A stretch of DNA of 64,000 nucleotides from the NCBI RefSeq assembly GCF_900108315.1, contig NZ_FNVB01000002.1, positions 1,669,879-1,733,878 on the forward strand, written 5' to 3'. Numbering within the stretch: position 1 is the stretch's first letter; each line of letters opens with the position of its first letter. A program made the translations under genes and the position numbers. Below the pieces are notes generated by a model. The model saw only the letters and a list, made by a program, of their open reading frames with translations. It ran no database searches and was not told where the DNA came from. Positions 1-8,512 of this stretch are shown here, one piece after another. This DNA comes from Saccharopolyspora kobensis. GTDB taxonomy: Bacteria; Actinomycetota; Actinomycetes; Mycobacteriales; Pseudonocardiaceae.

Positions 1-1113
1 CCGGAACAGCGTGTCGAAGACGATCTGCAGCTCCATCCGCGCCAGGTTCTGCCCGAGGCACTGGTGCGGGCCGAACCCGAAAGCAACGTGGTGGCGGGCC
101 TTGCGGTTGATGTCGAGCTCGTCGGGCCGGTCGAAGGCCGCCGGGTCCCGGTTGGCCGCGGACGCCAGGGCCATCACGCCCTCCCCCGCCCGGACCAGCA
201 CGCCGCCGATCTCCACGTCCTCCGTCGCGACGCGCGAGGTCGCGCCCTCGACGATGCTGAAGTAGCGCAGCAGCTCTTCGACCGCGGGCAGCGTCTTGGC
301 CGGATCCGCGAGGATCTCGGCCCGCGGCTCCGGGTTCTCCAACAGCGCGAGGACGCCCAGCGAAATCATGTTCGCGGTCGTCTCGTGCCCGGCGATCAGC
401 AGCAGGAACGCCGCGCTGACCAGGCCCGGGTGGTCGACCTCGCCCGCTTCGCGCTGCTTGCGGGCCTGCCTGCCGAGCAGGTCGTCGGGCAGCTCGCGCT
501 CCTTGGCCGCCACCAGCTCGTCCAAGTAGGACCGCAGCTCTCGCACCGCCCGGAGCCGCTCGTCGAACGGCGTGGAGCGGTGCACCAGCCGGGAACTGCG
601 CTGCTGGAAGAAGTCGTGGTCGGCGTAGGGCACGCCGAGCAGTTCGCAGATCACCAGCGACGGCACCGGCAGCGACAGCGCCGCCACCAGCTCGGCCGGG
701 CGCGGACCCGCCAGCATCTCGTCGATGCGGTCGTCGACGATCTGCTGGATCCGCGGTCGCAGCGCCTCGATGCGCCGCACCGTGAACTCGCCCAGCACCG
801 CGCGGCGGGCCTCGGTGTGCTGCGGCGGATCCATGCCGATCATCGACGGCGGCAGGTCCTGCAGGATGTTCCCCTGGTTCACCGTGAAGCGCGGGAACCC
901 CGGGTGGCGGCGGTCGGAGCTCAGGCGCGTGTCGCCGAGCACCTGGCGCACCAGGTCGTGCCGGGTGACCAGCCAGGCGGTGTTGCCGCCCAGCATCGAG
1001 ACCTTCGTGATCGGTCGTTCCTCGCGCAGCCGGGCGTACTCCGGATCGACGGAGTGCGGGCACGTCCGGGGTTTCGGGTAAGCGGTCATCGGGGCGGCAG
1101 CCGGTTCGGTCAT
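1..1113 (-). CDS. cytochrome P450 (C-terminus cut off by window edge)
   Basis: Soluble bacterial-type P450 monooxygenase; 371 residues are visible and the last ~30 lie outside the window. The heme-thiolate loop FGFGPHQCLGQNLAR is at about 345-359 with ligand Cys352. The I-helix oxygen-activation motif AGHETT is at 241-246, and the K-helix ExxR lies in EELLR near 280. It has no membrane anchor, so it needs ferredoxin and ferredoxin reductase partners; neither is visible nearby. The start at 1113 is preceded by AGGAGG at good spacing; an in-frame ATG at 1089 has no such site. It is divergent from a TetR gene with a large dyad between them, which suggests local repression. Substrate unknown; this general CYP105/107-like form covers both secondary metabolism and xenobiotic oxidation. 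Confidence 0.93.
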   Translation of the reverse strand, partial: MTEPAAAPMTAYPKPRTCPHSVDPEYARLREERPITKVSMLGGNTAWLVTRHDLVRQVLGDTRLSSDRRHPGFPRFTVNQGNILQDLPPSMIGMDPPQHTEARRAVLGEFTVRRIEALRPRIQQIVDDRIDEMLAGPRPAELVAALSLPVPSLVICELLGVPYADHDFFQQRSSRLVHRSTPFDERLRAVRELRSYLDELVAAKERELPDDLLGRQARKQREAGEVDHPGLVSAAFLLLIAGHETTANMISLGVLALLENPEPRAEILADPAKTLPAVEELLRYFSIVEGATSRVATEDVEIGGVLVRAGEGVMALASAANRDPAAFDRPDELDINRKARHHVAFGFGPHQCLGQNLARMELQIVFDTLFR

Positions 1114-1141
1114 CGTGACCTCCTGATCACCGAGCGAACAA

Positions 1142-1189
1142 CTGGACGATTCTCTTCCAGTTATAGCCAAGCGGAAGGAAGTCGTCCAG
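1142..1189. promoter_or_regulatory. 48-bp imperfect dyad between P450 and TetR genes (likely operator)
   Basis: Arms 1142-1158 and 1173-1189 match at 14 of 17 positions around a 14-base AT-containing centre. The outer 8 bp, CTGGACGA and TCGTCCAG, are perfect. It fills most of the divergent intergenic region. TetR dimers normally bind shorter palindromes, so this may be two adjacent half-operators for two dimers. Inferred from sequence only. Confidence 0.6.
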
Positions 1190-1255
1190 ATAATTTCTCC
1201 GGTTGAACATGCGACAATCCGCCCACCCAGCAGGCTGGTAGCACGAGCGAGGACC

Positions 1256-1912
1256 ATGAGCACCGACACCACCCCGCCCCTGCGGGCCGACGCACGCCGC
1301 AACCGCGACCGGATCATCAGCGCCGCGCGGACCACGTTCGCCGAGCACGGCCCCGAGGTGCCGATGGAGGAGATCGCCCGAGCGGCCGGCGTCGGCACCG
1401 GCACGCTCTACCGGCGCTTCCCGGACCGCGACTCGCTGATCCGGGCGGTCGGGCAGGACGTCTTCAACCGGGTGCTCGACGAAGCCCGCGCGATCGCCGA
1501 GCGGGAGTCCGACCCGTGGCGGGCGCTGACGGAATTCCTGCTCACCGCCACCGACATGAACACCGTGCTGCGGTTGTCGATGCACTCGGAGCGCGCCAGG
1601 GAGGTGCTCGGTTCCGACCCGGCGCTGGCCGAGGTCCGCAGCGAGATGCTGACCATCCTGGACTCGATGGTGCGCGCCGCGCAGGAGACCGGCGCGCTGC
1701 GCCCGGACATCGGCAGCGGCGACGTCGCCCTGATCCTGTCGATGGTGCTGCACGGCGTGCGCAACGTTCCCGGCGACATCCGCCGCGACGCGCCGGCGCG
1801 CTACCTGACGCTGATGCTCGACGGGCTCCAGGCCCGTCCCGGCAGCACGCTGCCGGGACGTCCGGTGGCCGGTGAGGAGCTCGCGATGGTGCGGCCCTAC
1901 ACCGCGGAGTGA
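1256..1912 (+). CDS. TetR/AcrR family transcriptional repressor
   Basis: A 218-residue one-component regulator. The N-terminal TetR helix-turn-helix covers about residues 14-60, with the recognition part AAGVGTGTLYRRFPDRDSLI typical of the family. The C-terminal ligand-binding domain is divergent. It is transcribed away from the P450, across the dyad at 1142-1189, so self-repression together with control of the P450 is the simplest model. A GAGG lies just upstream of the ATG, slightly close. Its 3' end overlaps the convergent permease gene by 16 bases. The ligand is unknown, perhaps the P450 substrate. Confidence 0.92.
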   Translation: MSTDTTPPLRADARRNRDRIISAARTTFAEHGPEVPMEEIARAAGVGTGTLYRRFPDRDSLIRAVGQDVFNRVLDEARAIAERESDPWRALTEFLLTATDMNTVLRLSMHSERAREVLGSDPALAEVRSEMLTILDSMVRAAQETGALRPDIGSGDVALILSMVLHGVRNVPGDIRRDAPARYLTLMLDGLQARPGSTLPGRPVAGEELAMVRPYTAE

Positions 1913-3252
1913 CCGCGCTGGCCCGGCACCAGCAGGCGCAGCAGGTGGTAGCCGAGCAGCGTCACCAGGGTGCCCAGCGCGATGCCGTTGAGGCTGAACT
2001 GCGGGGTGATCTCCAGCGACACTCCCCCGATGCCCATCACCAGGCCGGCGGCCAGCGGAAGCAGGTTGACCGGATTGCCGAAGTCGACCTTGTTCTCCAC
2101 CCAGATCTTCGCGCCCAGCAGACCGATCATGCCGTAGAGCACGACCGTGATGCCGCCGAGCACACCACCCGGGGTCGCCGCGATCACCGCACCGAACTTG
2201 GGGCACAGCCCGAACAGGATCGCCACCACCGCCGCCACCCAGTAGGCCGCGGTGGAGTAGACGCGGGTGGCCGCCATGACCCCGATGTTCTCCGCGTAGG
2301 TCGTGGTCGGCGGGCCGCCGACGGCGGTGGACAGGGTGCTGGCGAAGCCGTCGGCGAAGATCGCGCGGCCCATGCTGCCGTCCAGCTTCGCCCCGGTCAT
2401 CTCCTCGACCGCCTTGACGTGCCCGGCGTTCTCGGCGATCAGCGCGATCACCACGGGCAGCACGACGACGACGGCCGCGAAGTCGAAGGTCGGCGCGTGC
2501 AGCGTCGGCAGCCCGAACCAGGGGGCGTCGGCGACGGCGCTGAGATCCAGCCGCGGGTGCGTGCCGACCTCCCCGCTCGCGTCCGGCGCGGTGATCGGTC
2601 CGAAGCCCAGGTCGAACAGCCAGGACAGGGCGTAGCCGACGACCAGCCCGATGAACACCGCGATGCGCGACCAGAACCCGCGCAGCAGCGCGCTGCACCC
2701 GAGCACCACCAGCATCGTGATCAGCGCGATCCACTGGTCCTGCGGCCAGTAGGTGGAGGCCACCACCGGGGCGAGGTTGAAGCCGATCAGCATCACCACG
2801 GCACCGGAGACGGCGGGCGGCAGCAGCCGGTGCACCACCTGCGCACCGACGAAGTGGATGACCAGGCCGACGACCGAGAGCACCAGGGCGCACACCAGCA
2901 GCGCGCCGGTGACCGCCGAGCTGTCCCCGCCTCCGGCGCGGATCACCGCGACCACGCCCACGAAGGAGGCGCTGCTGCCCAGGTAGCTGGGGATCTTGCC
3001 CTGCACGATCAGCAGGAACAGGATCGTGGCCACCCCGGAGACCATGATGGCCAGGTTGGGGTCCAGGCCCATCAGCACCGGGAACACGAACGTCGCGCCG
3101 AACATCGCGACCACGTGCTGGGCGCCGAGCCCCACGGTGCGCCCCCAGGACAACCGCTCGTCCGGGGCCACCGCCTCACCGGGGCGTGGCGTGCTGCCGT
3201 CTCCGTGCAGCCGCCAGCCGATGCCGAGCTTGGCGCCGAGTCCCTGCCGCAT
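1897..3252 (-). CDS. NCS2-family nucleobase (uracil/xanthine) permease
   Basis: A 451-residue integral membrane protein of the nucleobase:cation symporter-2 family (UraA/PbuX type). It has about 12-14 hydrophobic segments and starts with a soluble 30-residue N-terminus before LGAQHVVAMFGATFVFP, the family's usual first membrane segment. The C-terminal half has the conserved TTYAENIGVMAATRVYS region, with the family's NxG-like motif. The ATG at 3252 follows AGGAAGG; the frame stays open upstream but lacks coding character. It lies downstream of, and co-directional with, the dihydropyrimidinase group, so it most likely imports uracil, thymine or a related base for that pathway. The 287-base gap before it suggests its own promoter (possible -10 ACTCTA/TAGAGT at 3303-3308). 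Confidence 0.9.
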   Translation of the reverse strand: MRQGLGAKLGIGWRLHGDGSTPRPGEAVAPDERLSWGRTVGLGAQHVVAMFGATFVFPVLMGLDPNLAIMVSGVATILFLLIVQGKIPSYLGSSASFVGVVAVIRAGGGDSSAVTGALLVCALVLSVVGLVIHFVGAQVVHRLLPPAVSGAVVMLIGFNLAPVVASTYWPQDQWIALITMLVVLGCSALLRGFWSRIAVFIGLVVGYALSWLFDLGFGPITAPDASGEVGTHPRLDLSAVADAPWFGLPTLHAPTFDFAAVVVVLPVVIALIAENAGHVKAVEEMTGAKLDGSMGRAIFADGFASTLSTAVGGPPTTTYAENIGVMAATRVYSTAAYWVAAVVAILFGLCPKFGAVIAATPGGVLGGITVVLYGMIGLLGAKIWVENKVDFGNPVNLLPLAAGLVMGIGGVSLEITPQFSLNGIALGTLVTLLGYHLLRLLVPGQRGHSAV

Positions 3253-3539
3253 GGCGTGCCTTCCTGCTCCACCCGCCGTGCGGGCCAGTGATGTCGCGCG
3301 GAACTCTACAAACCTCGTCCGGTGTGACCGGCGCCGCAACGGCGTTGTCACCTGGAGTCGACCAGCGGTAGCTGATCGCAGCGGTTCCGGACGAGCCGCT
3401 TTCACCACTCGGCCTCGATGCTGATCTTGAAATGCCGGAGGCGTTCAGCTCGCCTGAGCAGCGCGCACCGCCGCGGGTTCCCGGCGTGCAGGCGGGGCTG
3501 GGGTACCGCCGCGCAGAACGAGTTCGCCGACCGCGTTCG

Positions 3540-4541
3540 TCAGGTGGTCATGGCTCGGATGATCCGCTCGCCGTAGGTGTCCACAGTGGTGTCGATGGCG
3601 TCGTGCATGGCGTAGATCGCGAACTGGTCGGCTCCGGCGTCGCGGAGTTCCCGCAGCTTGTCGATGTGCTGCTCGGGCGGGCCGAGCAGGCAGAACCGGT
3701 CCACGATCTCGTCGGGGACGAAATCGGTGCTGCGGTTGCCCGCCCGACCGTGGTGGGAGTAGTCGTAGCCCTCGCGCCCCTTGATGTAGTCGGTCAGCGC
3801 GGTGGGCACCGCCGCCGCGGCGTCGCCGTAGCGCGCGACCAGGTCGGCGACGTGGTTGCCGACCATGCCGCCGAACCAGCGGCACTGCTCGCGGGCGTGC
3901 GCGAGGTCGTCGCCGACGTAGGCCGGGGCCGCCACGCACACGGTGATCGACGCCGGGTCGCGTCCCGCGTCGCGGGCGGCCTCCCGGACGTGATCGACCA
4001 TCCAGCGCGTCAGGTACGGATCGGCCAGCTGCAGGATGAACCCGTCCGCCTCGCGGCCCACCAGGTCCAGCGCCTTCGGCCCGTAAGCGCCCATCCACAC
4101 CGGCAGGTGCCCGTCGCGCACCCACGGCAGCCGCACCGAGGTGCCGTCCAGCCGCGCCTCGCGTCCCTCGGCGAGTTCCTTGATCACGTGGATGGCGCGC
4201 TCCAGGGTGGCCAGCGTGGTCGGGTGCCCGCCGGTCACCCGCACCGCGGAGTCACCGCGCCCGATGCCGCACACCGTGCGCGGCCCGAACATGTCGTTGA
4301 GGGTGGCGAAGGCCGACGCGGTGACGGTCCAGTCCCGGGTGATCGGATTGGTCACCATCGTGCCGACCCGCAACCGCTCGGTGGCGGCGAGGATCTGGCT
4401 GTGGATGACGAACGGTTCCTGCCACAGCACGCAGGAGTCGAACGTCCAGCCGTGGCTGAAGCCGAGCTCCTCGGCACGGCGCATCCGCTCCACCACCGAC
4501 CAGGCGGGCGGATCGGTCTGCAGGACGAGACCGAAGTCCAT
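3540..4541 (-). CDS. luciferase-like (LLM) F420-type oxidoreductase of the pyrimidine cluster
   Basis: A 333-residue TIM-barrel flavin/F420 oxidoreductase of the bacterial-luciferase superfamily. It resembles the CPS_4043-type subfamily as I recall it, in which members have been predicted to use F420 and are related to methylene-H4MPT reductase. The internal start MDFGLVLQTDPP at 4541 has GGGAG upstream and matches the family N-terminus; the longer frame adds 23 unlikely residues. It sits directly after the dihydropyrimidinase gene (94 bases), in an operon-like run of pyrimidine catabolic genes with no dihydropyrimidine dehydrogenase. It could therefore reduce or oxidise a pyrimidine or hydantoin ring. 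The function is inferred from context only. Confidence 0.88.
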   Translation of the reverse strand: MDFGLVLQTDPPAWSVVERMRRAEELGFSHGWTFDSCVLWQEPFVIHSQILAATERLRVGTMVTNPITRDWTVTASAFATLNDMFGPRTVCGIGRGDSAVRVTGGHPTTLATLERAIHVIKELAEGREARLDGTSVRLPWVRDGHLPVWMGAYGPKALDLVGREADGFILQLADPYLTRWMVDHVREAARDAGRDPASITVCVAAPAYVGDDLAHAREQCRWFGGMVGNHVADLVARYGDAAAAVPTALTDYIKGREGYDYSHHGRAGNRSTDFVPDEIVDRFCLLGPPEQHIDKLRELRDAGADQFAIYAMHDAIDTTVDTYGERIIRAMTT

Positions 4542-4635
4542 CGTGGACTCCCTTCTAGGAGAACTCACTGGTTTCTCCGCGCAGCGGTGCGGGACGCGGA
4601 ATCGCAGCACCCGCCTGTGCCCCGGGCGCCATGGC

Positions 4636-6036
4636 TCAGACCAGGTACTGGCAGGTGTCGCGGCGGAGGAAGCGGCCGTGGCCCGCCTCGCCCAGGTACT
4701 CGCCGTCGTCGACGACGACCCGGCCGCGGGAGAGCACGGTGCGCACCGCGCCGGTGACCGGCTTGCCCTCGTAGGCGTTGTAGTCGACGTTCATGTGGTG
4801 GGTCTGCGCGGAGAGGACCTGCTCGCGGCGCGGGTCGTAGATCACGATGTCGGCGTCCGCGCCCGGCGCGATGGTGCCCTTGCGGGGGTGCAGGCCGAAC
4901 ATCCGCGCCGGGGTGGTGCAGGCGAGCTCGACCCACCGGCGGCGGCTGATGTGGCCTTCCACCACCGCCTGGTGCAGCAGGTCCACCCGGTTCTCCACGC
5001 CCGGGATGCCGTTGGGGATCTTGGAGAAGTCGCCGCGGCCCAGCTCCTTCTGGTCCTTGAAGCAGAACGGGCAGTGGTCGGTGGAGACCACCGACAGGTC
5101 GTTGGTGCGCAGCGCCCGCCACAGGTCGGCCTGGTGCTCGGCGGGGCGCAGCGGTGTCGAGCAGACGAACTTCGCGCCCTCGAACTCCGGCCGGGCCAGG
5201 TCGTCGAGGCTGAGGAACAGGTACTGCGGGCACGTTTCACCGAAGACGTTGAGCCCGTCGTCCCGGGCCCGGGTGAGCTCGGCGACCGCTTCGGCGGCCG
5301 AGACGTGCACGACGTAGAGCGGTGCACCGGCCACCCGGGACAGCTGGATCGCCCGGTGCGTCGCCTCGGCCTCCAGCAGCGGGTGCCGCACCTGCCCGTG
5401 GTAGCCGGGATCGGTGCGGCCCGCGGCCAGCGCCTGCCGCACCAGCACGTCGATCGCGATGCCGTTCTCGGCGTGCATCATCGTCAGCGCACCGTTGTCC
5501 GCGGCCTGCTGCATGGCGCGCAGGATCTGTCCGTCGTCGCTGTAGAACACTCCGGGGTAGGCCATGAAGAGCTTGAAGCTGGTGATCCCCTCGGCCACCA
5601 GTGCGTCCATCTCCTTGAGCGCCTCGTCGCCGACATCGGAGAGGATCATGTGGAAGCCGTAGTCGATCGCGCACTGCCCGTCGGCCTTGGCGTGCCAGGC
5701 GTCCAGGCCTTCGCGCAGCGAGCCGCCCACCGGCTGGATCGCGAAGTCCACGATCGTCGTCGTGCCGCCCCACGCCGCCGCTCTGGTGCCGGTCTCGAAG
5801 GTGTCCGAGGCGAAGGTGCCGCCGAAGGGCATCTGCATGTGGGTGTGCCCGTCGACGCCGCCCGGGATCACGTAGTGACCTCCGGCGTCGATGACGGCGT
5901 CGGCCGCGGGCAGCCACTGCTCGGCGATCTCGGGTGCGGCTATCGCCGCGATCCGCTCGCCGTCGACCAGCACGTCCGCGTGCAGCTCCTCGGTCGCGGT
6001 GATCACCAGACCACCGCGGATGATCGTCCGGCTCAT
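4636..6036 (-). CDS. hydA: dihydropyrimidinase / D-hydantoinase
   Basis: A 466-residue binuclear zinc amidohydrolase that opens dihydrouracil, dihydrothymine or 5-substituted hydantoins to N-carbamoyl-beta-amino acids (or N-carbamoyl amino acids). Metal ligands are visible: HTH at about 64-66 in GGVDGHTHMQMPFGG, the lysine expected to be carbamylated at 155 in TSFKLFMAYPG, His in MMHAENG and YVVHVSA, and Asp in STDHCPF. The length is normal for the family. The ATG overlaps the stop of the upstream aminotransferase gene by ATGA, indicating translational coupling. With the neighbouring beta-ureidopropionase and aminotransferase it makes the second step of the reductive pyrimidine pathway. Confidence 0.94.
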   Translation of the reverse strand: MSRTIIRGGLVITATEELHADVLVDGERIAAIAAPEIAEQWLPAADAVIDAGGHYVIPGGVDGHTHMQMPFGGTFASDTFETGTRAAAWGGTTTIVDFAIQPVGGSLREGLDAWHAKADGQCAIDYGFHMILSDVGDEALKEMDALVAEGITSFKLFMAYPGVFYSDDGQILRAMQQAADNGALTMMHAENGIAIDVLVRQALAAGRTDPGYHGQVRHPLLEAEATHRAIQLSRVAGAPLYVVHVSAAEAVAELTRARDDGLNVFGETCPQYLFLSLDDLARPEFEGAKFVCSTPLRPAEHQADLWRALRTNDLSVVSTDHCPFCFKDQKELGRGDFSKIPNGIPGVENRVDLLHQAVVEGHISRRRWVELACTTPARMFGLHPRKGTIAPGADADIVIYDPRREQVLSAQTHHMNVDYNAYEGKPVTGAVRTVLSRGRVVVDDGEYLGEAGHGRFLRRDTCQYLV

Positions 6037-7325
6037 CGCTGCCCCGCCTTCTCCAGCGCCGCCAGCAGGATTCGAGCTCCCTCGCGCGCCTCCGGCTCGG
6101 TGAGGCTCAGCGGCGGGGCGATGCGCAGCACGTTGCCGTCGAGACCGCCCTTGCCGATCAGCAGCCCGTCGCGCCGCGTCTGCTCCAGCACCTCGGTGGC
6201 CAGTTCCGGTGCCGGTGTCCCGTCGGCGCGGACGAGCTCGACGCCGATCATCAGGCCCTTGCCGCGCACGTCGGCCACCGCGGGAATCCGCCCGACCGCA
6301 CCGTCGAGCTGCTCGCGCAGGACGGCTCCGGTGCGCGCTGCGTTGCCCTGCAGGTCGTTGGCGATCAGGTGGTCGAGGTTGGCCAGCGCACCGGCCGCGG
6401 TGATCGGACTGCCGCCGAAGGTCGAGATCGAGTTGGCGCGGACGCTGTTCATCACCTCGGCGCGGGCGATCACGCCGCCGATCGACAGGCCGTTGCCGAT
6501 CCCCTTGGCGAAGGTGACGACGTCCGGCGCACCGGCGGCACCGTGCGCCTGCCAGCCCCAGAAGTGCTCGCCGGTCCGGCCCCAGCCGGTCTGCACCTCG
6601 TCGCTGATCCACAGGATGCCGTGCCGGTCGAGCACTTCCTTGAACCGAGCGAACATCCCGTCGGGCGGCGCCGAGAACCCGCCGACGCCCTGGATAGGCT
6701 CGGCGATCAGGCACGCCACGTTGCCGTTGAGCTGGCCGAGCACGTCCTCCAGATCGGCGACGCAGGCTTCGGTGAACTCCGCGTCGGGCAGGTCGGCCAG
6801 CGGTGTGCCGCGCCGTCGGCTGCCGTGCACGTAGGCCGTCTGGACCGGCGACAGGCTCGTCGGCGACCAGCTGCGGTTGCCGGTCACGGCCATCGCCGAG
6901 AACGACCGGCCGTGATAGCTGTTGCGCAGCGCCAGCACCTGGTTCGAGCCGCGGTAGGAGGTGGCCAGCAGCAGCGCGGTGTCGTTGGCCTCGGTGCCGC
7001 TGGTCGTGAAGAACACCCGCGGGTCGTCGATGCCGGAGAGCTCCGCGACGCGCTCGGCGAGCTCGACCATCGGGCGGTTGAGGTAGAGCGTCGAGGTGTG
7101 CAGGACCTTGCCCGCCTGCTCGCGGACCGCGGCGGTGACCTCCGGCAGCGCGTGCGCGGTCATCGTGGTGAGGATGCCGCCGAAGAAGTCCAGGTACCGG
7201 TTTCCCTCGGCGTCCCAGACGTGCCGCCCCTCACCGCGTTCGACGTCGATCGGCTCCTCGTAGTACAGCGCCAGCCACTCGGGCAGCACGGCGCGGTGCC
7301 GCTTCGCCAGCTCAGCGTGCGTCAT
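6033..7325 (-). CDS. class III PLP aminotransferase (beta-alanine/omega-amino acid type)
   Basis: A 430-residue fold-type I aminotransferase. The PLP lysine is Lys274 in TFAKGIGNG, with the conserved Asp at about 242 in ISDEVQTGWGRTG and the phosphate-binding SGTEAND at 109-115. It resembles alanine-glyoxylate aminotransferase 2 and beta-alanine:pyruvate aminotransferases. In this operon it would convert beta-alanine or 3-aminoisobutyrate, released by the ureidopropionase, to malonate semialdehyde or its methyl derivative. It is 9 bases downstream of the nitrilase-family gene and overlaps the dihydropyrimidinase start. The exact amino donor and acceptor cannot be told from the sequence. Confidence 0.92.
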   Translation of the reverse strand: MTHAELAKRHRAVLPEWLALYYEEPIDVERGEGRHVWDAEGNRYLDFFGGILTTMTAHALPEVTAAVREQAGKVLHTSTLYLNRPMVELAERVAELSGIDDPRVFFTTSGTEANDTALLLATSYRGSNQVLALRNSYHGRSFSAMAVTGNRSWSPTSLSPVQTAYVHGSRRRGTPLADLPDAEFTEACVADLEDVLGQLNGNVACLIAEPIQGVGGFSAPPDGMFARFKEVLDRHGILWISDEVQTGWGRTGEHFWGWQAHGAAGAPDVVTFAKGIGNGLSIGGVIARAEVMNSVRANSISTFGGSPITAAGALANLDHLIANDLQGNAARTGAVLREQLDGAVGRIPAVADVRGKGLMIGVELVRADGTPAPELATEVLEQTRRDGLLIGKGGLDGNVLRIAPPLSLTEPEAREGARILLAALEKAGQR

Positions 7326-7334
7326 CGTCCCTCC

Positions 7335-8177
7335 TCACGGCTCGGTCAGCGGCTGGTAGGCGTCGGGGCGCCGGTCGCGGTAGAACGCCCACTTCTGGCG
7401 GACCTCTTCGATCAGGTCGAAGTCCAGGTCGCGGACCACCAGCTCCTCGTCGGTGCCGCTGGCCAGGTCGCCGACGAACTGCCCGTACGGGTCGACGAAG
7501 TAGCTGGTGCCGTAGAAGTCGTTGTCGCCGTACTCCTCGACGCCGACCCGGTTGATCGCCGCGATGAAGTACTCGTTGGCCACCGCCGCGGCCGGCTGCT
7601 CCAGCTGCCAGAGGTAGGACGACAAGCCGCGGCTGGTCGCCGACGGGTTGTAGACCAGCTGCGCGCCGGCCAGCCCGAGCGCCCGCCAGCCCTCCGGGAA
7701 GTGCCGGTCGTAGCAGATGTAGACACCGATCCGGCCGACCGCGGTGTCGAACACCGGCCAGCCGAGGTTGCCGGGACGGAAGTAGTACTTCTCCCAGAAC
7801 CCGGGCAGGTGCGGCAGGTGGTGCTTGCGGTACTTGCCGAGGTAGCTGCCGTCGGCGTCGATCACCGCGGCGGTGTTGTAGTAGAAGCCGGGCCCGTCGG
7901 ACTCGTAGACCGGGACGACCAGCACCATGCCGGTCTCCCGCGCCAGCGCGCACATCCGCTGCACGGTGGGCCCGTCCGGCACCGGCTCGGCCCACCGGTG
8001 GTGCTCGGCCTCCTGCACCTGGCAGAAGTACGGAGCGTTGAACACCTCCTGGAACCCGATGATCTGCGCGCCCCGCGCGGCGGCGGCACGGGTGTGCGCC
8101 TCGTGCTGATCGACCATCGACGCGGTGTCCCCGGTCCACTTCGCCTGGACCAGCGCCGCACGAACGATGTTGGACAT
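7335..8177 (-). CDS. nitrilase-superfamily amidohydrolase, probable beta-ureidopropionase
   Basis: A 280-residue carbon-nitrogen hydrolase with the Glu-Lys-Cys triad: Glu44 in GFQEVFN, Lys115 in LGKYRKHHLPH, Cys155 in GVYICYDRHFPE. The sequence QEVFNAPYFCQVQ and the overall form match N-carbamoyl-beta-alanine amidohydrolases; N-carbamoylputrescine amidase is a close alternative. Because it is the first gene of the dihydropyrimidinase operon, cleavage of N-carbamoyl-beta-alanine to beta-alanine, CO2 and ammonia is the best call. The start at 8177 was chosen because MSNIVRAALVQ is the family N-terminus; the purine-rich AGAGGGG lies a little far upstream. A candidate promoter is at 8238-8266. 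Confidence 0.9.
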   Translation of the reverse strand: MSNIVRAALVQAKWTGDTASMVDQHEAHTRAAAARGAQIIGFQEVFNAPYFCQVQEAEHHRWAEPVPDGPTVQRMCALARETGMVLVVPVYESDGPGFYYNTAAVIDADGSYLGKYRKHHLPHLPGFWEKYYFRPGNLGWPVFDTAVGRIGVYICYDRHFPEGWRALGLAGAQLVYNPSATSRGLSSYLWQLEQPAAAVANEYFIAAINRVGVEEYGDNDFYGTSYFVDPYGQFVGDLASGTDEELVVRDLDFDLIEEVRQKWAFYRDRRPDAYQPLTEP

Positions 8178-8237
8178 GGTTGCGCCGCACCCCTCTCGCT
8201 CGGTGAAACCAGCACGAGCCGATCGACCCGCCCATCG

Positions 8238-8266
8238 AAGGTATGACCAGCAATCACCACGCGCAA
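8238..8266 (-). promoter_or_regulatory. candidate sigma-70-type promoter of the pyrimidine operon
   Basis: Read on the minus strand, TTGCGC (8261-8266) is separated by 17 bases from TACCTT (8238-8243). This places the start of transcription near 8231, about 54 bases before the ureidopropionase ATG. The hexamers are moderate matches to the housekeeping consensus. Confidence 0.4.
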
Positions 8267-8462
8267 TGATCAGTCGGCTACGCAGCGTTCCGGCCACCAC
8301 CGCCGACGACCGCCGCACGCCCCGGGCATGCGGCGATGCCGGAACCGCACCCGCGCCCTGCTCGCCGAATTCCTTCGAACAGGCGAAGCGCCGGTGTGTC
8401 GTTCCAGCGGTTCGGGACGGACATCGGCGAACTCGATGCCAAGGCCAGCGCCCAAAACGCCA

Positions 8463-8504
8463 CGTGAGCGCTTCGGGGTGTCAGGACGCCCCGAAGCGCT
8501 CACG
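8463..8504 (-). terminator. strong hairpin terminator after the amidase gene
   Basis: A perfect 16-bp inverted repeat (8463-8478 and 8489-8504, core GTGAGCGCTTCGGGG) has a 10-base loop that can pair further (GTC/GAC). It lies 8 bases downstream of the amidase stop. There is no U-tract, as is common for actinomycete terminators. Confidence 0.8.
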
Positions 8505-8512
8505 GGCTGCCG

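Larger units (their letters stand above)
8178..8512. other. 335-base intergenic region
   Basis: It contains a candidate promoter for the pyrimidine operon (8238-8266, minus strand) and the strong hairpin at 8463-8504 that ends the amidase unit. I see no gene, tRNA or recognisable riboswitch in the rest. Confidence 0.6.
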
